Source: Pukyongia sp963768085 | Lineage (GTDB): Bacteria > Bacteroidota > Bacteroidia > Flavobacteriales > Flavobacteriaceae | Direction of reading: 5' to 3' | Length of the DNA stretch: 64,000 nt | Assembly: GCA_963768085.1 (NCBI GenBank) | Contig: CAVYGO010000003.1 | Coordinates: 1,817,124-1,881,123 of the forward strand | In this document: piece after piece, positions 8,874 through 15,308 of the stretch | Layout of the letters: each line of letters begins with the position of its first letter | How positions within the stretch are numbered: the stretch's first letter is position 1 | Notes under the pieces: generated by a model | The model's database searches: none | Told to the model about the DNA's origin: nothing | Seen by the model: only the letters and a program-made list of their open reading frames with translations | Position numbers and translations under genes: made by a program

Positions 8874-10214
8874 ATGAACGCTAGTAAAAAAGTTGCATTT
8901 TACACCCTGGGTTGCAAACTGAATTTCAGTGAGACCTCTACTATTGCCAGAGATTTTTCTTCGGAAGGGTTTGAGCGTGTGGACTTTACAGAAGAAGCAG
9001 ATATCTATGTGATCAATACCTGCAGTGTGACTGAGAATGCAGACAAGCGTTTTAAAACCATCGTAAAGCAAGCCCAAAAAGCAAATCCCGAGGCATTTGT
9101 AGCTGCCATTGGCTGCTATGCTCAATTGAAGCCTCAGGAACTGGCCGATGTAAACGGGGTAGACCTGGTATTGGGAGCTACTGAAAAGTTTAAGATCACC
9201 GACTATATCAACGACCTTTCCAAGAATGATTTTGGAGAGATTCATTCTTGTGAAATTGAGGATGCTGATTTTTATGTAGGCTCTTATTCCATAGGAGATC
9301 GTACCCGGGCTTTTCTGAAAGTGCAGGATGGTTGTGACTATATATGTACCTATTGCACCATTCCACTGGCAAGGGGAATTTCAAGAAGCGATACATTACA
9401 GAATGTCCTTAAAAACGCAGCCGAAATTTCTGCGCAGGGGATCAAGGAAATCGTCCTTACCGGAGTGAATATTGGGGATTACGGAAAAGGCGAATATGGA
9501 AACAAAAAACACGAACACACATTTTTCGATTTGTGTATGGCGCTGGATACCGTGCCAGGCATTGAGCGAGTGCGAATTTCTTCGATTGAACCCAATTTAC
9601 TGAAGAACGAAACCATTGAATTTGTGTCGCAGTCAGAAAATTTTGTGCCGCACTTTCATATTCCTTTGCAAAGTGGAAATAATGAGCTGCTGAAATTAAT
9701 GAAGCGTCGTTATCAACGGGAATTATATGTGGATCGGGTGCGTAAGATCCGTGAATTGATGCCACATGCGTGTATTGGAGTTGATGTGATTGTTGGATTC
9801 CCCGGGGAAACCGAGGAACTATTCCTGGAGACCTATCACTTCCTGAATGAACTCGATATCGCTTACCTTCATGTCTTTACTTATTCGGAACGAGACAATA
9901 CAGAAGCGGCCGAAATGGAGGGAGTTGTCCCGAAAGAGATTCGCCATAAGCGCAGTAAAATGTTACGAGGCTTATCGGTTAAGAAACGCAGAGCTTTCTA
10001 CGAACAACAATTGGGAACTACCCGTACGGTATTGTTTGAAGGTGAGAATAAAGGTGGCTATATACATGGATTCACCGAGAATTATGTAAAAGTGAAAGCA
10101 CCCTGGAATCCGGAACGGGTCAATACCTTACATCAAATTGAACTGACCAAAATAGATGACGATGGATTGGTTAGGTTTGATTTTACTGAAACAGAAATCC
10201 TGCGCCAGGGATAG
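8874..10214 (+). CDS. mtaB: tRNA (t6A37) methylthiotransferase MtaB
   Basis: 446 aa radical-SAM enzyme that converts t6A37 to ms2t6A37 in ANN-decoding tRNAs. The N-terminal UPF0004 domain has the three cluster-binding cysteines at about 14, 50 and 81 (TLGCKLN, INTCSVT, IGCYAQ). The radical-SAM CxxxCxxC is at 154, 158 and 161 (GCDYICTYCTIP). A C-terminal TRAM-like domain follows. The start YTLGCKLNFSETS is typical of MtaB rather than MiaB or RimO. Confidence 0.93.
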   Translation: MNASKKVAFYTLGCKLNFSETSTIARDFSSEGFERVDFTEEADIYVINTCSVTENADKRFKTIVKQAQKANPEAFVAAIGCYAQLKPQELADVNGVDLVLGATEKFKITDYINDLSKNDFGEIHSCEIEDADFYVGSYSIGDRTRAFLKVQDGCDYICTYCTIPLARGISRSDTLQNVLKNAAEISAQGIKEIVLTGVNIGDYGKGEYGNKKHEHTFFDLCMALDTVPGIERVRISSIEPNLLKNETIEFVSQSENFVPHFHIPLQSGNNELLKLMKRRYQRELYVDRVRKIRELMPHACIGVDVIVGFPGETEELFLETYHFLNELDIAYLHVFTYSERDNTEAAEMEGVVPKEIRHKRSKMLRGLSVKKRRAFYEQQLGTTRTVLFEGENKGGYIHGFTENYVKVKAPWNPERVNTLHQIELTKIDDDGLVRFDFTETEILRQG

Positions 10215-10295
10215 AGCGATCTGTTTGAGCTCTTTTAAGTTGCGAAAATTCTCGAATCAGTACTGCTGTGTTACTTAAAAAGCGAGTAGCGAGAG

Positions 10296-10333
10296 CCCGG
10301 TCCTTCGAAGTCATGACGAAGGAGGAGGCGCCC
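10296..10333. repeat. inverted repeat in a convergent intergenic region
   Basis: CCTTCG and CGAAGG flank a 9-nt loop within GC-rich sequence that continues GGAGGAGGCGC. It lies between the convergent mtaB and GNAT genes. There is no T run, so it is not a canonical terminator; it is more like a REP-type intergenic element. Confidence 0.45.
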
Positions 10334-10340
10334 AATAACA

Positions 10341-10640
10341 TTAAATACTTATTCCAACAGGTAAGAGGTCCCGATATTTTCTACGATTCTTACGCATGAA
10401 ACCGGCGATTTCCGGGCTGGTAGGTACCAGGCGGATACCGCGGTCTTTCACTTCATCGAAAACGGCTTTAATAAAAATGTCCCTGAAACCCTGGTCTTCC
10501 ATATCGGATGGCATATCGTATTTGGTCAGGAAAATTTTTCTATCCTGAAGTGCATATTCAATGCGAGCCATATTGTCGCCCACTTCCAGTTCGAATTGTC
10601 TTAAGAATTCGTTATCGGTAATTTCCACATCTTCTATCAT
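10341..10640 (-). CDS. small GNAT-fold N-acetyltransferase (YjdJ type)
   Basis: 99 aa. It has the short Acetyltransf_CG fold: GDNMARIEYALQDRKIFLTK, then the later segment RLVPTSPEIAGFMRKN, where the family normally has a Cys (VPTCP) and this protein has Ser. Such minimal GNATs bind acetyl-CoA, but their substrates are unknown. It starts 13 nt after the pirin gene and is probably in the same operon. Confidence 0.85.
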   Translation of the reverse strand: MIEDVEITDNEFLRQFELEVGDNMARIEYALQDRKIFLTKYDMPSDMEDQGFRDIFIKAVFDEVKDRGIRLVPTSPEIAGFMRKNRRKYRDLLPVGISI

Positions 10641-10653
10641 AGGGAGTGATTTT

Positions 10654-11370
10654 TTAATTCATTGGTACTTCTATAAGCAGGACGCGACTGTCTTTTTCTG
10701 CCGTGAGGGTTACCGAATCGGTATCCCAGATGCCGATGGCATCCCTCTTAGTAAGTGTCTCATTATCAACAACAATAGTGCCATCAATTACAAAAACGTA
10801 TGCACCATGAGCTTTGTTGTTCAGGGGATATGTGGTTTGTGTTGTTTCTGAAAATTCACCTATATTAAACCATGCCTGCTGATGTACCCATAACTCATCT
10901 TCCTTTGCTTCCGACCTGGGTTTTACCACCGTACTGAGTTGGTTTTGTTTTAATAGCGGAGCGATCTTTTTCTGATCGTAACGCGGGGTAACTCCTTCTT
11001 CTTCCGGGAACACCCATATCTGAAATAATTTTACGGCTTCATTAGAGTTCGCGTTGATCTCACTGTGTTCCACCCCGCTACCTGCACTCATTATTTGAAT
11101 ATCGCCCGATTCGATTATGCCTTCATTACCTATCGAATCTTTGTGTTTTAAAGCTCCTTCCTGGGGAATCGTGACAATTTCCATGTTCTGATGCGGATGT
11201 TTTCCGAATCCCATGGAAGGGGCAACGATATCATCATTGAGAACACGAAGCTTACCAAATTGTACTCTGTTCGGGTCGAAAAAATTAGCAAAACTAAAGG
11301 AATATCGTGCCTGTAACCAACCGTAATTTGCAGTACCACGTGTAGCTGCAGGATGTAAAATCTTCTTCAT
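10654..11370 (-). CDS. pirin family protein (bicupin, YhhW-like)
   Basis: 238 aa. The N-terminal cupin carries the metal-ligand region FGKHPHQNMEIVTI followed by KHKDSIGNEG and SGVEHSEIN, supplying the three His and one Glu of bacterial pirins such as YhhW, which has quercetin dioxygenase activity. A second degenerate cupin follows. It leads a two-gene operon with the GNAT gene. The natural substrate is unknown. Confidence 0.92.
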   Translation of the reverse strand: MKKILHPAATRGTANYGWLQARYSFSFANFFDPNRVQFGKLRVLNDDIVAPSMGFGKHPHQNMEIVTIPQEGALKHKDSIGNEGIIESGDIQIMSAGSGVEHSEINANSNEAVKLFQIWVFPEEEGVTPRYDQKKIAPLLKQNQLSTVVKPRSEAKEDELWVHQQAWFNIGEFSETTQTTYPLNNKAHGAYVFVIDGTIVVDNETLTKRDAIGIWDTDSVTLTAEKDSRVLLIEVPMN

Positions 11371-11398
11371 AAAAACCCCAATTACGTGATGATAATTC

Positions 11399-11406
11399 TA
11401 TCTTTG
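11399..11406 (+). promoter_or_regulatory. -7 box for the alpha/beta hydrolase gene
   Basis: TATCTTTG, an exact TAnnTTTG, lies 56 nt before the ATG at 11463, in the divergent gap with the pirin gene. Confidence 0.45.
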
Positions 11407-11462
11407 TCATGCAAAGTTACGAAAAACGAGTGTCAAAATCGTTAGCTAGTTGTTAAAGCGCT

Positions 11463-12125
11463 ATGTCTGAGAAAAAAACACAGGTTTACTTCATTCCCGG
11501 GATGGCCGCCGGGAAGGAAATCTTTAAAAATATCAGACTTCCTGAGGATCGTTTTGAGATGCATATCATTGAATGGTTAATTCCTGAAAAGAATGAATCC
11601 ATGGAGTCTTATGCCAGGCGAATGGCCAGCCTGGTTACCGGTGAAGATGTTGTTCTGGCCGGAGTATCTTTTGGCGGTGTGGTAGCGCAAGAAATGGCAC
11701 CCTTTGTGAATCCTATAAAACTTATTATTATTTCCAGTGTGAAATCGCCGGAGGAATTACCCCTCCGTTTAAAACTAGCGAAAAAGACGGGCGTTTATAA
11801 GCTTATGCCTACGCGACTCATGCTGAGTGCCGATGATCTAACTATATTTTCCGTCGGACCCAGATCGAAAAAGCGCTTAAAATTGTACCAGGAATTCCTT
11901 CATGTCAGGGATAAACGTTACCTGGATTGGGCAATAAAAAATATGGTGTGCTGGCAACAAAAAGAACCCTACCGGAAAGTTATTCACATACATGGTGACA
12001 AGGATATTATTTTTCCTATAAAGAACATTAATGATTGTGTGGTACTGGAGGGTGGGACTCACGTTATGCTGTTGAGTAAAGGCAAACAGCTGTCTGAAAA
12101 AATTCTTGCCGCCATAGAAGAATAA
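11463..12125 (+). CDS. alpha/beta hydrolase fold protein
   Basis: 220 aa, no signal peptide. It has an oxyanion-loop-like YFIPGMAAG near 10-16 and the nucleophile elbow GVSFGG with Ser about 69. A late HGDKDIIFP (acid) and GGTHVMLLS (His) complete the triad. The reaction is unknown. It is followed by an imperfect hairpin with a T run at about 12124-12161 and then the transglycosylase gene. Confidence 0.85.
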   Translation: MSEKKTQVYFIPGMAAGKEIFKNIRLPEDRFEMHIIEWLIPEKNESMESYARRMASLVTGEDVVLAGVSFGGVVAQEMAPFVNPIKLIIISSVKSPEELPLRLKLAKKTGVYKLMPTRLMLSADDLTIFSVGPRSKKRLKLYQEFLHVRDKRYLDWAIKNMVCWQQKEPYRKVIHIHGDKDIIFPIKNINDCVVLEGGTHVMLLSKGKQLSEKILAAIEE

Positions 12126-12184
12126 AGCTTTGGAAAATCGCAAAGTGGGCGTAGCTTTTTTTATATTTAAAAAAATATTTTATC

Positions 12185-13117
12185 ATGAGTATCTTATCGA
12201 AAATAGGATTGGTTACTGTGCTCTTTGGGGTGAGCAGCCTGTGTGTTAATGCGGTTCAGCAGGAACCGGATGCAAAAAAACAAGAGGACACATCGACACA
12301 CGAATACAAAGTATATGCAATTCCGATACCGGAATCCATGGATTTTGCCGGTGAACCGGTCCCACTGGATAATCCTGACATACGGGAACGACTGGACAGG
12401 GAATTACTAGTGAATACTTACTGGCAGTCTAACGGACTTCTTATCTTTAAAAGGGCTAATAAGTTTTTCCCCGTCATTGAACCGCTTCTTGAAAAGTATG
12501 GCCTGCCTGATGATTTCAAATATCTTGCTGTGGCGGAAAGTGCCCTGGAAAATAACCGCTCTCCTGCCGGGGCTGCCGGATTCTGGCATTTTCTGAAAGG
12601 AACGGGGCGCGAATACGGGCTTGAGATCAACGATTATGTGGACGAACGTTATAACCTTGAACTCGCTACAAAAGTAGCTGCCGAATATCTGAAGCGATCC
12701 AAAGAAAAATTCGGCTCCTGGACTTTGGCTGCCGCTGCCTACAATGCCGGTAATGGAGGAGTTCAAAAGCAAATAGACCGTCAGAAGTCATCAAATAACT
12801 ATTACGATCTTTTATTGAACAATGAGACAAGTCGCTATGTGTTCAGAATTCTAGCCTTCAAGGAGATACTGAGTAATCCGGAGAAGTATGGTTTCAATTT
12901 CAAGAAGGAAGATCTGTACGCACCAATACCCACGTATAAAGTGAAAGTAGATACGGCTATTACAGACATACCCGGATTTGCAAAGCAATTCGGAATCAAT
13001 TACAAAATCCTGAAACTACATAACCCCTGGTTACGTGAGACGTATCTCAAGAATAGTTCAGGCAAAGAATACTTTATAGAAATACCTGAAAACGGCTACT
13101 ATAAAACAGGACAATAG
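12185..13117 (+). CDS. membrane-bound lytic murein transglycosylase (SLT family, MltD-like)
   Basis: 310 aa with an N-terminal signal peptide (about 1-25). The SLT domain has the catalytic Glu about 118 in YLAVAESALENN, then SPAGAAGFW and AAAAYNAGNGGV (about 183-193). It cleaves peptidoglycan glycan strands, leaving 1,6-anhydro ends. The C-terminal 70 residues resemble a degenerate LysM-like region. The TSUP gene begins directly after its stop codon. Confidence 0.9.
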   Translation: MSILSKIGLVTVLFGVSSLCVNAVQQEPDAKKQEDTSTHEYKVYAIPIPESMDFAGEPVPLDNPDIRERLDRELLVNTYWQSNGLLIFKRANKFFPVIEPLLEKYGLPDDFKYLAVAESALENNRSPAGAAGFWHFLKGTGREYGLEINDYVDERYNLELATKVAAEYLKRSKEKFGSWTLAAAAYNAGNGGVQKQIDRQKSSNNYYDLLLNNETSRYVFRILAFKEILSNPEKYGFNFKKEDLYAPIPTYKVKVDTAITDIPGFAKQFGINYKILKLHNPWLRETYLKNSSGKEYFIEIPENGYYKTGQ

Positions 13118-13489
13118 ATGCGTATGACCTTATTACTTTCTTTGATCATAATAGGATTGCTGGCAGGAATTCTTAGTGGATTTATGGGTGTAGGGGGGGG
13201 CGTGATCATGATCCCGCTAATGATTCTATTTCTGGGCTACGATCAGCATCAGGCGCAGGGATTGAGTCTTGCCGTGCTGGCGGTACCGGTAACTTTCGTT
13301 GCGGCTTATACGTATCATAAGGCCGGTCATGTGATTGATTGGAAGTACGCATTGGTGATCGCGATATTCTTTGTTGTGGGTGGTTACCTCGGTTCGAAAA
13401 TTGCGGTGTCAATTAATCAGCAAATGCTGAAGAAGATCTTCGCTCTTATACTGGTAGTCGCAGCGGTGAAGTTGTTCTTTTCGAAATAG
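13118..13489 (+). CDS. half-size TSUP (TauE/SafE) family membrane transporter
   Basis: 123 aa, four predicted transmembrane helices. The first has the family glycine-rich motif GFMGVGGGVIMIPLM. Full TSUP carriers have two such repeats in about 250 aa, so this single-repeat form would have to work as a dimer. The family exports or imports sulfur-containing or organic anions; the substrate here is unknown. It directly abuts the transglycosylase gene without a gap, so it is co-transcribed. Confidence 0.85.
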   Translation: MRMTLLLSLIIIGLLAGILSGFMGVGGGVIMIPLMILFLGYDQHQAQGLSLAVLAVPVTFVAAYTYHKAGHVIDWKYALVIAIFFVVGGYLGSKIAVSINQQMLKKIFALILVVAAVKLFFSK

Positions 13490-13511
13490 GGATTTATCAC
13501 TTCTTTATAAT

Positions 13512-14192
13512 TCAGTTTTCCAGTCTTCTGTCTTTTTTTAGGATAAGATTAAGCCCATTCATAAAAGTTTGATAATGTTCATTAAACGAATTGGTGTAGT
13601 CCTTATCGTAACGGTGATTTATGTTTCTGCGCACATCAAGGATGCGCTTAGACTCATCCATAATAAAGGTGGTTGGAAAACCAAGGCTATGTTTCATGGA
13701 TTTGATTGTGAAGTCGTTGGTATTTTCCAGTTCATCCACATAGAGTAAACTGATATTCCTGCTATACAGTCGTTTTAGTTTTACGATGGCTTCCCGGGGT
13801 CCCCAGAACAGGATAACAATATCAACTTCGTTTTTGTATTGGTCCGCGATGGAATTGAGTGCCGGTATTTCTCCGGAACTAGTGGCTACCCAAAAGGCCG
13901 ATGTGATCAGGAAGATAGGTTTTTCAAAATCATGTATTTCAGTATTTCTTCTAGTCAGACTTCTCACTCTGAAATTATTCATATAGCTGCCACGTATTAC
14001 ATGTTCGACCAGGGAATCGAATAAGAACTGAGCTCTTTCGTAATTTTGTTTTCTGTAAGCATACTTGGCTTCTATCTTGTATTTTTTAATGTTTTGTCCG
14101 ATGACATCAGAAAATAGCCGCTTAGGCGCATCATCCTGAGAAAATGCGATTGATTGTACCAGTAAGAAGAGGATAAGTAGGTTTTTACCCAT
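13512..14192 (-). CDS. secreted thioredoxin-fold protein without the CXXC motif
   Basis: 226 aa from the ATG at 14192 (a longer frame opens at 14267, but MGKNLLILFLLVQSIAFSQ is a clean signal peptide). The TlpA-like core is recognisable: KPIFLITSAFWVATSSGEIPALN, a strand DIVILFW, and the cis-Pro loop SLGFPTTFIMD. At the site where TlpA proteins have CxxC there is TSSG, so it cannot do thiol-disulfide exchange by the usual route. It may be a binding or chaperone variant. It lies convergent with the TSUP gene. Confidence 0.75.
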   Translation of the reverse strand: MGKNLLILFLLVQSIAFSQDDAPKRLFSDVIGQNIKKYKIEAKYAYRKQNYERAQFLFDSLVEHVIRGSYMNNFRVRSLTRRNTEIHDFEKPIFLITSAFWVATSSGEIPALNSIADQYKNEVDIVILFWGPREAIVKLKRLYSRNISLLYVDELENTNDFTIKSMKHSLGFPTTFIMDESKRILDVRRNINHRYDKDYTNSFNEHYQTFMNGLNLILKKDRRLEN

Positions 14193-14323
14193 AGGCAGCC
14201 GTTTGCGAATCAGGCAAATGTAACAAGGTAAATAGTATTTTGAATGAAAACATCGATAAAAAGACATATTTTATCGGTGAAATACACTTTTTCGTACGAA
14301 AAGACTTAGAATTTCATAATAAT

Positions 14324-14893
14324 CTAACGAAAACCCTTACCTCCACGTCCGCCTCGCCCAAATTGCTGTCGCGGTTGCCCGGCGCGTTTCATTTGCTGTT
14401 TCATCATTTTTATCTGCTCGTCGAGCATATTTTGTTTGTCCAGCTTTTTTGCCTCACTCAGCAGCATTTCCGCCTCGCGTTTTCGGTTCTTGGTCATCGC
14501 GATCCCAGCGAGATTTAATTTCACCATCGCCATATCTGTACTCATAGAGAGCCCTAATTTTTCCGCTTTTTTGAAGTACTTCTCGGCCTCATTCATATTG
14601 GTTTGTGATACCATGAGCCCGTTGAGATAATTGTAATAGCCCTGCTGCTTGGTAACTAACGCTCCCTGAGGATTTTTAATTCGGTCTAACCATTTTTTTG
14701 CTCCTTCAAAGTTTTGCTTACGCAACTGCAGAAAAGCAAGAAGAATCATTTCATTTTTAAAATAGAGGAAAATGAAAATAAGCGCCAGAAGGATAAACAT
14801 GATCCCGTTGCCGATATTTGTCTCGTAAAACTGCCATACAGCAGCAGCAACAGCAATTGCCGCCAGTATCAGTTTAAAGGTTTTATTGAACAT
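14324..14893 (-). CDS. membrane-anchored TPR-like protein
   Basis: 189 aa. Two adjacent transmembrane helices (about 6-24 and 28-46) are followed by helical TPR-like repeats (KNEMILLAFLQLRKQNFEGA, then NEAEKYFKKAEKLG) and a Gly/Arg-rich tail ending GRGGRGGKGFR. This pattern is common in Flavobacteriaceae and has no assigned function. It is probably a cytoplasm-facing scaffold. Confidence 0.75.
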   Translation of the reverse strand: MFNKTFKLILAAIAVAAAVWQFYETNIGNGIMFILLALIFIFLYFKNEMILLAFLQLRKQNFEGAKKWLDRIKNPQGALVTKQQGYYNYLNGLMVSQTNMNEAEKYFKKAEKLGLSMSTDMAMVKLNLAGIAMTKNRKREAEMLLSEAKKLDKQNMLDEQIKMMKQQMKRAGQPRQQFGRGGRGGKGFR

Positions 14894-14957
14894 ATGTTCA
14901 TATTATTATGAGGGGTCAAAGGTATGAAAAACAATCCTAAATATTTTTGATACTGTG

Positions 14958-14988
14958 TTTGTGAAAGTAAAAAATGATTGTATATTTG
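14958..14988 (+). promoter_or_regulatory. promoter of rpmH
   Basis: TTTG at 14958-14961, 19-nt spacer, TATATTTG at 14981-14988: a textbook Bacteroidota promoter. The -7 box runs on as CACCCG. The leader (about 14995-15046) holds a hairpin TTTCAG-GCAAGGT-CTGAAA, and a second TTTCAG at about 15021 could pair alternatively with CTGAAA. Confidence 0.85.
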
Positions 14989-15046
14989 CACCCGGTTTCA
15001 GGCAAGGTCTGAAAAAGAAATTTCAGAAGATCTAAGATAATTTACA

Positions 15047-15205
15047 ATGAAAAGAACATTTCAACCGTCGAAAAGAAAAAGACGAAACAAGCATGGGTTT
15101 AGAGAGCGAATGGCTTCTGTAAGCGGTAGAAAGGTATTGGCTTCGCGAAGAGCGAAAGGCAGAAAGAAAATATCTGTATCATCTGAACCACGTCACAAAA
15201 AATAA
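15047..15205 (+). CDS. rpmH: 50S ribosomal protein L34
   Basis: 52 aa, beginning MKRTFQPSKRKRRNKHGFRE and continuing RMASVSGRKVLASRRAKGRK, the canonical L34 sequence. It is very basic. It is transcribed alone from the promoter above and ends 18 nt before a strong terminator. Usual neighbours of rpmH (rnpA, yidC) are absent, as expected in Bacteroidota. Confidence 0.97.
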   Translation: MKRTFQPSKRKRRNKHGFRERMASVSGRKVLASRRAKGRKKISVSSEPRHKK

Positions 15206-15223
15206 TGTTGATAACTCATAAAT

Positions 15224-15259
15224 AAAAAGGTGTTGTTTTAATAGCAACACCTTTTTTTT
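15224..15259 (+). terminator. intrinsic terminator after rpmH
   Basis: Stem AAAAAGGTGTTG (15224-15235) pairs with CAACACCTTTTT (15245-15256) across a 9-nt loop, followed by further T. Confidence 0.9.
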
Positions 15260-15308
15260 ATACCCTGTTGCAGCGTAATTTTAGCACAGCAAAAAAACGA
15301 AAAAGAAA

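Noticed and set aside
8757..9245. 162-codon open frame on the minus strand
   Set aside because: Antisense to the start of mtaB, whose cluster-binding cysteines are intact.
10215..10340. tRNA gene in the convergent gap
   Set aside because: The inverted repeat cannot form a cloverleaf and lacks the TTCRA T-loop; no tRNA was found in any other gap either.
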